DNA of 64,000 bases. It comes from Gemmatimonadales bacterium. Its GTDB lineage: Bacteria > Gemmatimonadota > Gemmatimonadetes > Gemmatimonadales > GWC2-71-9. The stretch lies in assembly GCA_041390145.1 (NCBI GenBank), contig JAWKQM010000007.1:62001-126000 (forward strand), in the 5' to 3' direction. The stretch's first letter is position 1, and each line of letters opens with the position of its first letter. The translations under genes and the position numbers were made by a program. Positions 31,164 through 39,278 of this stretch are shown one piece after another. The notes under the pieces were generated by a model that saw nothing but the letters and a program-made list of their open reading frames with translations, was not told where the DNA came from and did no database searches.

Positions 31164-33797
31164 GTGCATCCCACACGAAACCACTTCCTCCCCCCCGATC
31201 CCGATGCCTTCAAGCGGGAACGCCCCTCCAAGGGGCGGATCATCGTCATTGCTCCCACCCGCGCCGCCTGCGAGACCATCGAGCTGGCCCTCGGGCTGAC
31301 CGGCGTGGACACGGTGCTCGAGCGCGAGCACGGCGTCGAACTCCGCGAATGGGCGCTGGGGGGCAAGGGATTCGGCATCGTGGCGGGCACCGGGACCGGG
31401 AAGACCCTTGGCATCCGACCAGTGGCGGAGTCGATTCTCGGCGAGTCGCTCCGGGTCGGCGTGGTCAACCGCGAGCGCGAGGCCACCCCCGAGACGCCCA
31501 CCTGGAACGTCGTCATTGTCACCACCGGCATTGCCCGGCGCTGGTTCCAGGATGATCTCATTACGCGGCACGACACGGTCGTGGTGGATGAGATCCACCA
31601 GACCTCGGCGGAGCTGGAGCTCTGCCTGGCCCTCGGCAAGCGGGCCGGGGTCCGGTTCATCTGGCTCAGCGCCACCGTGGACCCCTCGTTCTATGCGGCG
31701 TACCTGAACAGCGCCAACGTGCTGGAGACCGCGGCGTTCGATCCCGCTCTCCGCGCCCGGGTGCGCGTCGAGGCCAAGTCCGCCGAGGAGTTCTTCGACG
31801 AACGGTTCATGCGGCACCTGATCCAGCAGAAGCGCGGGGTGGCGGTGTTCGTGCCGACCCGGCGCGAGGTGGAGCAGCTCGCGGCCGACCTCGGCGCCCG
31901 GTACCCGAAGCTCAACGCGGCGTTCTACCACGGCGGCGAACCGATCCGGGTCATCCGCCAGTTTCTCGAGGGGGATCCCCCCAAGCCGTTCCTCCTGGCG
32001 ATGACCGCCGCCGGCCAGTCGGCCATCAACGTGCGCGGGCTCGACACGGTGGTCATCTATGACGCCCGATACGGCAACGTGGTGGAGCGGGGCCGAAACG
32101 TCCTCCATCGGCTCTATCTCGGCGCCAACGAAATCCTCCAGATGGCAGGGCGGGTCCACGGACGGGTGGCCAAGGGCGAGGTGTACATCCTTTCCGACCG
32201 CCGGATGAACTTCGAGGAGCTGGTGCCGGGCCCGCCCGAATTCCAGCTGGCCGGTGACGCCGAGCGCGTCGCGATTACCTGCGCCTCCATCGGGGTGGAT
32301 GCCGCCGACCTCGAGCTCCCCGTCCCGCTGGACAAGACAGCGTATCGCCGCGCCATGGCGACGCTGATCGACCGGGGATTGATCAAGGACGGCCGGCTCA
32401 CGCCGTACGGGCGCGAGGTCGAGGCGATGCCGGTCGAACGTCCCTGGGGCGAGCTCCTGGTGCGGGCCGACCCGGAACTGGTGCCGCTCGTGGCCACCGC
32501 GGCCAACATCGACTCGCTGCACCGGATGACGCGGGACGAGCGCGACCTGCACGGCCTGATCGCCAACGGGAGCGATCACCTGACCGCGGCGAATGTCTAC
32601 GCCGAGGCGGTGAACCAGCACGGCTACCTCGGCGAGGTGTACGGGCTGCCGCGGCACCTCTTCGAGGAGGGACTGACGGAGTGGGCCGAGAAGCGCGGCG
32701 TCCTGGTCAAGTCGGTGGAGGACACCGCCCTCGGCGTGGCGGCGGTGTACCGGGCGCTGGAACTCCCGCTGCCCAAGACGATGCCGTACGCCTCGAAGGA
32801 GCTGCGGACCCGGTTCACGGAACTGGTCGCCCGGGTCATGCCGTTCGACCTGGTCATTGACGAGCACACGGTGGATGGCACCGAGGCCAGGATCTCGAAG
32901 ACGTCGATGGCGGGGAGCTGGGGAGCAGTGGCGGGGAATCTCCGCTTCTTCGGCGACCGGAACGGCATTGCCCGCGCCGGAATCGAGGGGACGACGATTC
33001 CGTACGACCTGATCCGGAAGAACGCCCGGAAGAGCGAGCCGGTGGTGAGCGTGGCGGGCGCGCGGAAGCACCGGCACCTGGCGGTGTCGCGTCGCCTGAC
33101 TTACTTCGGTTTCGAGCTCGAGACGGTCATGGAGGAACTCCGGGGCGAGGTGCCGACGGGCCTGCAGGAGCAGGCGCGCGACGCGCTGACGGATGCGTTG
33201 ATCGCGGGCGAGACGCCGCATCCCGATCAGGGGCGGGTCCGGCGCGCGCTCGGCGAGCTCGGTGAGCTCTGGCGGCGCTCCGGCGGCACGCTGGCGCAGG
33301 CATCCGCGGCGGCGCTGCGCCCACGCATCCGGAGCGCGCTGGCCGAGGTGACCAGCTGGCAGGAGTTCCTCGGCACTCGTGTGGCGCTGGACGCCGATGC
33401 CCTCGTGGACGGGGCCACCCGGGCCCGTCTGCTGGAGCTTCCCTCGATGGTGCACCTGCTGGGCGACGCGGTGCCGCTCGACTACGAGGTGGAAGACGGC
33501 GAAGGGGTGGTGGTCCTGAGGCTTCGGGAGGGGCAACTGCGGCGGCTCAAGGAGGAGGACCTCCCCAAGGTCGATCGGCCGCTGCGGTTTGCCGTCGTGC
33601 GAGGGCAGAAGCCTGCATTGCGGGGACGCACACTTGATGCACTGCGGGATGCCATCCAGAACGAGCCGCGGGAGCGCCGGAGCAGGCACACGGAGTTCCG
33701 TGGTCCGAAGCGCGGCGGGCGTGGGGGCGGACGGGGGGGCGATCGTGGCGGTGGTCGTGGCGGGAAACCGGGGCGAGGGGGGAAGCGGCGCCGCTAG
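31164..33797 (+). CDS. DEAH-box helicase with RGG-rich tail
   Basis: An 877-residue HrpA/HrpB-like superfamily 2 helicase. Walker A GTGTGKT at 75-81, DEIH at 142-145, motif III SAT at 169-171; motif V region TAAGQSAINVRGLD; motif VI is atypical, MAGRVHGRV, instead of the usual QRxGRAGR. A C-terminal winged-helix/ratchet region follows, and the last about 35 residues are RGG/GRGG repeats, an RNA-binding tail. Expected to remodel RNA or RNP with NTP hydrolysis. GTG start without a ribosome site, apparently leaderless. The long frames on the other strand are shadows. Confidence 0.85.
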   Translation: MHPTRNHFLPPDPDAFKRERPSKGRIIVIAPTRAACETIELALGLTGVDTVLEREHGVELREWALGGKGFGIVAGTGTGKTLGIRPVAESILGESLRVGVVNREREATPETPTWNVVIVTTGIARRWFQDDLITRHDTVVVDEIHQTSAELELCLALGKRAGVRFIWLSATVDPSFYAAYLNSANVLETAAFDPALRARVRVEAKSAEEFFDERFMRHLIQQKRGVAVFVPTRREVEQLAADLGARYPKLNAAFYHGGEPIRVIRQFLEGDPPKPFLLAMTAAGQSAINVRGLDTVVIYDARYGNVVERGRNVLHRLYLGANEILQMAGRVHGRVAKGEVYILSDRRMNFEELVPGPPEFQLAGDAERVAITCASIGVDAADLELPVPLDKTAYRRAMATLIDRGLIKDGRLTPYGREVEAMPVERPWGELLVRADPELVPLVATAANIDSLHRMTRDERDLHGLIANGSDHLTAANVYAEAVNQHGYLGEVYGLPRHLFEEGLTEWAEKRGVLVKSVEDTALGVAAVYRALELPLPKTMPYASKELRTRFTELVARVMPFDLVIDEHTVDGTEARISKTSMAGSWGAVAGNLRFFGDRNGIARAGIEGTTIPYDLIRKNARKSEPVVSVAGARKHRHLAVSRRLTYFGFELETVMEELRGEVPTGLQEQARDALTDALIAGETPHPDQGRVRRALGELGELWRRSGGTLAQASAAALRPRIRSALAEVTSWQEFLGTRVALDADALVDGATRARLLELPSMVHLLGDAVPLDYEVEDGEGVVVLRLREGQLRRLKEEDLPKVDRPLRFAVVRGQKPALRGRTLDALRDAIQNEPRERRSRHTEFRGPKRGGRGGGRGGDRGGGRGGKPGRGGKRRR

Positions 33798-34310
33798 TCA
33801 GGGGAGGAGCGCGAGCCAGAGACGATGGTAGGCCTCGTGGACCGACTCCGCGGGCGCACCGAGGTGGAGCGCCGCCTGGAACCCATCAAGGGAGGCCTCG
33901 GCGAGGCGCGCCTCGTCCGGCCTGAGCGCCGGAATGCCGAGTGCTCGGCCGATGGCAGCCGCAAGCGTGGGAAGGTGACTGGGGACCTGAGGTGGCAGCG
34001 AGATGTTTGGCTCGGCCATCAGTGCGGCCCAGGCGGCCCACTCGCCTGAGCGCACCTCGAGATTGATGGCGTCCCAGAGGCGGTCCAGCGCCTCCGCGCC
34101 CGAGGCGTCGAGTGCAGCCAGGCGGCGAGCGGTCTTGTCCCGATGGAGATTGGCGGCCACGACGGAGAGCAGCTGTTGCTTGCTGCCGTGGTGGTATGGG
34201 ACCAGCCCCTTGGCGCAGCCGGCTTCGGCCGCAACGCGGTCCACGCTCCACTTCTGGAGACCGTCCCGGAGCAGGACGACAGCGGCAGCCGTGGCGATAG
34301 ACTCTTTCAA
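33798..34310 (-). CDS. TetR-family repressor
   Basis: A 170-residue regulator with an N-terminal HTH (about 5-50: VVLLRDGLQKWSVDRVAAEA, CAKGLVPYHHGSKQQLL) and a helical ligand-binding domain. It starts 27 bases from a perfect 18-bp palindrome in the divergent gap shared with the EamA transporter gene, which it presumably represses together with itself. Confidence 0.88.
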   Translation of the reverse strand: MKESIATAAAVVLLRDGLQKWSVDRVAAEAGCAKGLVPYHHGSKQQLLSVVAANLHRDKTARRLAALDASGAEALDRLWDAINLEVRSGEWAAWAALMAEPNISLPPQVPSHLPTLAAAIGRALGIPALRPDEARLAEASLDGFQAALHLGAPAESVHEAYHRLWLALLP

Positions 34311-34337
34311 GTTATTGCTCCAGATATGCTTACAGAT

Positions 34338-34355
34338 TGACTGAACGTTCAGTCA
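34338..34355. promoter_or_regulatory. Perfect palindromic operator for the TetR regulator
   Basis: TGACTGAACGTTCAGTCA is an uninterrupted 18-bp inverted repeat, the form typical of TetR operators (TGAACG-type half sites). It lies between the divergent tetR-like and eamA-like starts, 24 bases before the latter, well placed to block both. Confidence 0.88.
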
Positions 34356-34379
34356 CAATATCGGATCGAGGGCCACGCT

Positions 34380-35297
34380 TTGCAAGTCGGCGTCCACCTG
34401 CTGCTCTTCCTGGTACAGATTCTGTTCGCCAGCCTGGCAATTGTCGGGAAGATTGTCCTTCGGGACTTTCCTGCCAGCTCGATCGTGCTCTTTCGGGTCG
34501 TAGGCGCCGCGGGGGTCCTCCTCCTCGTCAACCTGATCTGGACCCGACGCTGGGTGAAGGATCGGCGAGACTTGCTTGGGCTGGCGGTGCTCGGGCTCCT
34601 CGGCGTGGTGCTGAATCAGACCCTCTTCCTTCTCGGGCTCAGCCACACCACCGCCATCAATGCCACCATCCTGGTGACCACCATCCCGGTGTTCACCGTT
34701 CTCTACTCGGTTCTTAGCAAGCGGGAGCCCCCCTCGGCGCTCAAATTCGTCGGCATCGCCGTGGCGGGGGCCGGCGCCGTGTACCTGATCGGTCCCGACC
34801 GCCTGTCGCTCGCCCCTGGCCTGGCGCTCGGGAACCTGCTCATCGTTGTGGCAATGTTCTGCTATTCGCTCTACCTGGTGCACTCGAAGGCGATGGTCCT
34901 CAAGTACGGTCCGGTCACCGTCAGCGCCTACGTGATGATGTTCAGCGCCATCGGGACGCTTCCGCTCGGCCTCTCGGGGCTGGCGACCGTGGACCTTGGC
35001 GCCATTCGGCCCATCACCTGGATGTGGGTCGGCTATGTCGTTGTCTTCCCCACCATCATCGCCTACTTCCTCAACATCTGGGCGCTGAAGAAAGTCTCCC
35101 CCAACCTGGTGGCGGTCTACATCTACCTGCAGCCGCTCTTCACCGCGGCGGTGGCGCCAGCCGTGCTGACCGGCGAGCGGGTCACCGCCCGCGCGGCCAT
35201 CGCAGGGGCGGCGATCTTCCTCGGCCTGGCACTCGTCATCCTGGGCGAGCGAACCCAGAACCGGTCGGTCCCAGCCCCCGTCCTGCCGGGAGAGTGA
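34380..35297 (+). CDS. EamA-family (DMT) transporter
   Basis: A 305-residue inner-membrane protein with about ten transmembrane helices in two EamA repeats (first ends near residue 135, second from about 155). Expected to export a small metabolite or drug; substrate unknown. TTG start, chosen because the first helix begins directly after it; GAGGG lies upstream. Probably controlled by the adjacent TetR protein. Confidence 0.88.
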   Translation: MQVGVHLLLFLVQILFASLAIVGKIVLRDFPASSIVLFRVVGAAGVLLLVNLIWTRRWVKDRRDLLGLAVLGLLGVVLNQTLFLLGLSHTTAINATILVTTIPVFTVLYSVLSKREPPSALKFVGIAVAGAGAVYLIGPDRLSLAPGLALGNLLIVVAMFCYSLYLVHSKAMVLKYGPVTVSAYVMMFSAIGTLPLGLSGLATVDLGAIRPITWMWVGYVVVFPTIIAYFLNIWALKKVSPNLVAVYIYLQPLFTAAVAPAVLTGERVTARAAIAGAAIFLGLALVILGERTQNRSVPAPVLPGE

Positions 35298-35328
35298 CCA
35301 CCTCAAGTTTGTTGCGGGCGTGGCGCCA

Positions 35329-35383
35329 CTTCGCGTCTTTGCGGTAGGAGTTTTTCACCGCAAAGCCGCCAAGAGACGCGAAG
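35329..35383. repeat. Intergenic stem-loop repeat (CGCAAAG/ACGCGAAG type)
   Basis: CTTCGCGTCT (35329-35338) pairs with AGACGCGAAG (35374-35383), and TTGCGGT (35339-35345) with ACCGCAA (35357-35363), giving a long imperfect stem. Repeats with this wording (CGCAAAG, GACGCGAAG) are common between genes in many unrelated bacteria. Part of the 269-base gap 35298-35566. Confidence 0.7.
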
Positions 35384-35400
35384 GACTCCACTCTGCAGCC

Positions 35401-35427
35401 CCCCCTCTCCATGTCATGGAGAGGGGG
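35401..35427. repeat. Palindrome CCCCCTCTCCAT/ATGGAGAGGGGG
   Basis: Perfect 12-bp arms (35401-35412, 35416-35427) around GTC. The 3' flank ACGGGGGGTGAGG matches, in reverse, the flanks of the two copies inside dnaE2. Downstream, a TATAAT (35459-35464) and the inverted repeat AAACCG/CGGTTT (35487-35504) may belong to the promoter of the PAS-Fis gene. Confidence 0.85.
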
Positions 35428-35566
35428 ACGGGGGGTGAGGTGAAACGTAGGCGGCTCGTATAATAGAGCTAAGTTGCTGTGGTATAAACCGTTAGACCGG
35501 TTTGTGGTGAATATATGCGGTGTCCCTGATTGAAACCTTTTCCGGGTCCTCGGCGTATCCACCCTT

Positions 35567-36034
35567 ATGAACGCCCCTCAGACATCTCATCCGACGCCCC
35601 TGCCGTCCGTCTTTTCTCCCCTCGCCAAGGCGTTGCTGGACGGCTTTAGCGAGGGTGTTGTCGTCTTCGACGCGGCCGGGCGGGTCCTCTATGCCAACAG
35701 CCAGGCCCGGGCCCAGCTCGAAGGCGACACCGACCTCGGCACTGAAACCGCCGAAGACCTGCAGCCGAGACTCGCGGCGATCGGCGGTCGCATCCGCCCG
35801 CTCCGGGTGGGCACCCTGGAACTTGGCGAAGCGCTCTTCCTGCCGCCGGTCGAAGGCCCGACCACGCTGGCCGCCCGCGAGAAGGACGCAATCGTCGCTT
35901 CGCTCGATGCGCACGGCTGGAAGCTGGCGGAGACGGCCAAGAGTCTGGGGATCAGTCGCACCACCCTCTGGCGCCGGCTGAAGGCCTACGGTCTTCATCG
36001 TGACGGGCGGAGCCGGTGGGCCTCGGCCTCCTGA
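35567..36034 (+). CDS. PAS-domain regulator with Fis-type HTH
   Basis: A 155-residue protein. An incomplete PAS-like sensor occupies about residues 18-60 (LLDGFSEGVVVFDAAGRVLY) and a C-terminal Fis-type HTH follows (residues about 103-145: AIVASLDAHGWKLAETAKSL, ISRTTLWRRLKAYGL). It lacks the AAA+ module of sigma-54 activators and a receiver domain. It overlaps the BamA-like gene by 19 bases, so it may regulate that gene or respond to envelope state (inference). Confidence 0.8.
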   Translation: MNAPQTSHPTPLPSVFSPLAKALLDGFSEGVVVFDAAGRVLYANSQARAQLEGDTDLGTETAEDLQPRLAAIGGRIRPLRVGTLELGEALFLPPVEGPTTLAAREKDAIVASLDAHGWKLAETAKSLGISRTTLWRRLKAYGLHRDGRSRWASAS

Positions 36035-38175
36035 TCGCGGCGGTCGCTCTCTCCGCCTCCGCTGGCCCCGCCACCTCAATCGCAGCACCCGCAGACACGC
36101 TTCCGACCTACTCCTCCGAGGCGACGCGCGCGCTTGTCAGCCGCGCGCAAGAGCGTCACGCCGCCGACGATACCACCGTATCAGACTACACCGCCAAGCT
36201 GCGCTACCGGGTCTCGTTCTCCCTTGGCAAGCGCAAGTGGGCGCGAATGCCGACCTACGCTGTGGAGGAGCAGGAGGGTACGGTGCACTGGCAGGCGCCG
36301 AACGACCTCCGGCTCGATATCCTCGGGCGCAGAACCGCGAGCCGTTCGAAGGACATCACCCTCTCCAGCGACTTCAGCCGGCCCTGGTTCGTGCCGCGGG
36401 GGCTGGGCGACTCGGTCCGCATCTTCGGCAACGACTTCCCGACGCGGGCCGCGCTGCATCCGCTCGCCGCGGACGGGCCCGACTGGTATCGGTACGAACT
36501 GACCGACAGCATCGCGCTCACCACCGCGAGGGGCACGTCGGTGCGCCTCTATGCCGTCGAGGTCGTGCCGTCGCGCCCCGGGCCCTCACTCGTGGCCGGG
36601 ACGATCTGGATCGACTCCGCCTCCGCACAGGTCGCACGGTTCACTTTCCGGTATGTGGGCAACGAACTCTGGGTCGACCGGGACGACCCCGATCCCGACC
36701 TGGACGCCATCGGCGGTGCCAAGAAGGCCAACGCCTTCATCAACCGGATTCTCACCGTCGACTCCGACCTGGAGTACGGCCTCCAGGACGAGAAGTACTG
36801 GATGCCGTCGCGACAGGTCCTGTCGGGCACTCTCCAGATTCCGATCATCAGCGATATCGTCATCCCTTTCGAGGCGATCACCACCTTCTGGGACTACGAC
36901 ATCAACCGCGGCCAGCCGGTGGTGTTCGAGACGCCGCCGCCCGACTCGGGCGCCAGGCGGACGATGGACCGGGAGTCCGATTCCCTGGAGGCGGTCGTCC
37001 GCTCTGGGAAGTGGGCCGACGGGCGCTACGAGGTGCACCGCCCCCCGGTGGACACGCTCAAGAGCTACGCTGCCTGGGGCGACTCGCTGAAGCTGAATCT
37101 CGACCCGCAAGAGGATCAGCAGGTGCGCGACGTGCAGGCGCAGCTCGCCCTGCTGACGGAAGAGTTGCCGAACGACATCACCGGCATCAAGCCGGGCGGC
37201 GTCAACTACGAGGCCTTTGCCGACATCTTCCGCTACAACCGCGTGCAGGGGCCTTCCCTCGGTTATGGGTACGCTGTGGACGTGCCGGGATGGTCGTTCA
37301 CGAGGGCGCAGGGCACGCTGCGGTTCGGCTTTTCCGACGCGCGGCTGACCGGGCAGCTGGGCCTGATTCGCGAGGCACCCTCCGGCCGGTGGCGTCTCGA
37401 GGGCTACCGGGCCATCGACGAAGTCGAGCCGTTCTTCAAGGTGAACACCTTCGGGAACTCCATGAACGGCGTCTTCGCCGCGCATGACGACGCCGACTAC
37501 TACCTGGCGCAAGGCGGACGCATCGGCTACGAGACGTCGGTGGGTCGCGCGCTCGAACTCGACGTGCAGGCCCGGTTCGAGGACCAGCAGAGTGTGGAGA
37601 CCGACGCCACCAGCGCCATCAACGACTTCCTGGGTGGCAGCGGCGACTTCCCGGCGAACACTCCGGTGACGGAAGGGTTCTTCATGGGGGTGACTGCCAC
37701 CCTGAGCGGTGTGGCGGGCACCGGCACCTGGCGGATCGGCGCCGAGGGACTCGGGGGCGAGAACGGGACGACGGGGCGGTTCATGGCCGAGATCCGGCAG
37801 AGGGCGTTCGGGATGCGTGGTGTGACCATCACGGGACGTGGCGGCGTGGCCACCACCGATCCACTGCCCCAGATGGCCTTCCGACTCGGCGGGCTGGAGA
37901 CGGTCCGCGGCTTCAATTACGCTACCTACCAGGGGCAGGCCTTCTGGTCGATGCAGGGGGACTGGACCCCCTTCAAGGGCCAGGTCAGGCCGGTGGTCTT
38001 TGCCGACGTGGGCCAGGCGGGCGCGCTCGGGAGCCTCTTTTCCCAGAAGCCGCTGGTCGGTGTCGGCGCCGGCCTCTCATTCTTCAACGGGATAGCCCGG
38101 TTTGACTTCAGCGTCCCGCTGCAGGGACCGGCGAGCGGCCTGAGGTTCGACATTCAGTTCGGGGGGCCGCGGTAG
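36016..38175 (+). CDS. Outer-membrane BamA-like beta-barrel protein
   Basis: A 719-residue exported protein. GTG start and signal peptide (GLGLLIAAVALSASAG). The N-terminal half is a soluble beta domain resembling large Bacteroidetes-like surface proteins (YTAKLRYRVSFSLGKRKW, WVDRDDPDPDLDAIGGAKKA). The C-terminal about 300 residues look like an Omp85/BamA barrel, with the L6-like motif RLGGLETVRGF (about 630-645) and the ending LRFDIQFGGPR. Role in outer-membrane assembly or export is inferred from the barrel. Coupled to the PAS-Fis gene upstream. Confidence 0.78.
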   Translation: MGLGLLIAAVALSASAGPATSIAAPADTLPTYSSEATRALVSRAQERHAADDTTVSDYTAKLRYRVSFSLGKRKWARMPTYAVEEQEGTVHWQAPNDLRLDILGRRTASRSKDITLSSDFSRPWFVPRGLGDSVRIFGNDFPTRAALHPLAADGPDWYRYELTDSIALTTARGTSVRLYAVEVVPSRPGPSLVAGTIWIDSASAQVARFTFRYVGNELWVDRDDPDPDLDAIGGAKKANAFINRILTVDSDLEYGLQDEKYWMPSRQVLSGTLQIPIISDIVIPFEAITTFWDYDINRGQPVVFETPPPDSGARRTMDRESDSLEAVVRSGKWADGRYEVHRPPVDTLKSYAAWGDSLKLNLDPQEDQQVRDVQAQLALLTEELPNDITGIKPGGVNYEAFADIFRYNRVQGPSLGYGYAVDVPGWSFTRAQGTLRFGFSDARLTGQLGLIREAPSGRWRLEGYRAIDEVEPFFKVNTFGNSMNGVFAAHDDADYYLAQGGRIGYETSVGRALELDVQARFEDQQSVETDATSAINDFLGGSGDFPANTPVTEGFFMGVTATLSGVAGTGTWRIGAEGLGGENGTTGRFMAEIRQRAFGMRGVTITGRGGVATTDPLPQMAFRLGGLETVRGFNYATYQGQAFWSMQGDWTPFKGQVRPVVFADVGQAGALGSLFSQKPLVGVGAGLSFFNGIARFDFSVPLQGPASGLRFDIQFGGPR

Positions 38176-38236
38176 AGGCGGGGCAGCGGGGCCGGGGGCA
38201 GCTAGGCGGTCCGCCCCGCATCCCCGCCTTCCCGCT
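38176..38236. repeat. GC-rich repeat in the gap before the thioesterase gene
   Basis: GGGCAGCGGGGC at 38181-38192 follows the barrel gene stop and is the intergenic copy of the element found inside lon, pabB, dnaE2 and others. CCGCCCCGCATCCCCGCC (38211-38228) resembles the run upstream of the helicase gene at 31125. Confidence 0.65.
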
Positions 38237-38241
38237 ATCTT
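38236..38241 (+). promoter_or_regulatory. Candidate leaderless -10 element for the thioesterase gene
   Basis: TATCTT, then TTCTCC, then the ATG at 38248: the same spacing as upstream of the helicase gene. No Shine-Dalgarno is present. Confidence 0.5.
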
Positions 38242-38247
38242 TTCTCC

Positions 38248-38712
38248 ATGCCTACACCCTTCATTATCGAAGAGTACGTCCGCTGGTCCGACGTCGACTT
38301 CGCCGGCATCATCTTTTACGGCTCCTATGTCCGGTTCTTCGAGCTGGCCGAGACGGAGCTGTTCCGCGCCGCCGGCCTTCCGTTCGGCACCGTCTTCGAC
38401 AAGTACGACGTCTTCCTCCCCCGGGTGCAGGTGCACACCGAGTTCCACTCCCCTCCCCGCCTCGACGACCAGCTTGCGGTGGCGGTCTTCATCGGGCGAG
38501 TCGGCCGTACCTCGATGACCATCGAATTCGAGGTCATCCGGCGGCCCGACGGCACCCACTGCGCCGATGGGCACATGGTGCTGGTCTGCGTGGATCGCAA
38601 GGAACTCAAGCCCTGCCCGATTCCGGAAGGGTTCATCACCCAGCTCGCGCCGTACACCATGACGCGTGCCGAGGCTCGGCAGCAACTTGGCATCCCAGAG
38701 CGCGCAACGTGA
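38248..38712 (+). CDS. Hotdog-fold acyl-CoA thioesterase (YbgC/4HBT type)
   Basis: A 154-residue hotdog protein. The conserved active-site segment YVRWSDVDFAGIIFYGSYVR holds the catalytic Asp at about residue 17. It hydrolyses acyl-CoA or 4-hydroxybenzoyl-CoA-like thioesters; chain preference unknown. Its stop overlaps the GTG of the next lipoprotein gene (GTGA). Confidence 0.9.
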   Translation: MPTPFIIEEYVRWSDVDFAGIIFYGSYVRFFELAETELFRAAGLPFGTVFDKYDVFLPRVQVHTEFHSPPRLDDQLAVAVFIGRVGRTSMTIEFEVIRRPDGTHCADGHMVLVCVDRKELKPCPIPEGFITQLAPYTMTRAEARQQLGIPERAT

Positions 38713-39275
38713 AGCAAGTCGGGTGGTCCGTGCTGGTCCTTTGTGTGGCCGCGGGGTGCAACCCGCTTGGCGGGGACGGACGCCTGACGGCCCACTGGAC
38801 TGCCTCGGGTGATACCAGTACTGCCACGCTCACCGCGCCGGTGAGCGGCCGGTGGTGCGTGGGTCCGGGCCGGCTCGACATCCGTGCCATCGTCGGTGAC
38901 ACCGGCCTTGGTATAGTGATCTACCCCTCCGACAGCTCGGCCATGCAGGGCGACTATACCGTGCTCAGTCCGGAACGCCGGATGCAGGTTCGTCCGAGCG
39001 CCGCGGTGGCGCTGCGGTGGGTGGGAAAGGTGATGGTGCAGGGATGGTGGGGAGATTCCGGATCGGTGACGCTGGCCGGAGGGCCGGTGCGAGGGCTGTC
39101 GGGGTCGGGCGCGGCGCGGCTCGTTTCGGGGCTCGGCCCCGACTCGGTGACCACGCTCGAATTCGAGTTCAGCGGCGTGCGGGTCCGCAACGACACGCTG
39201 TGCGATGCCCCGAAACTCCCGGCGGCCGTTCCAAGCGACTCGACGGAAACTCCTCCGGCTCCAGGGGTACATTAA
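38709..39275 (+). CDS. Lipoprotein of unknown function
   Basis: A 188-residue protein with a signal peptide and lipobox (VLCVAAGC, lipidated Cys17). The body is Thr/Ser/Gly-rich beta sequence with several Cys-free strands and a Pro-rich tail. GTG start coupled to the thioesterase gene. It lies 3 bases before ispH. No function recognised. Confidence 0.75.
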   Translation: MKQVGWSVLVLCVAAGCNPLGGDGRLTAHWTASGDTSTATLTAPVSGRWCVGPGRLDIRAIVGDTGLGIVIYPSDSSAMQGDYTVLSPERRMQVRPSAAVALRWVGKVMVQGWWGDSGSVTLAGGPVRGLSGSGAARLVSGLGPDSVTTLEFEFSGVRVRNDTLCDAPKLPAAVPSDSTETPPAPGVH

Positions 39276-39278
39276 GGC

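Noticed and set aside
30888..33689. 933-residue open frame on the minus strand
   Set aside because: Antisense shadow of the DEAH helicase; GC-rich codon third positions keep it open.
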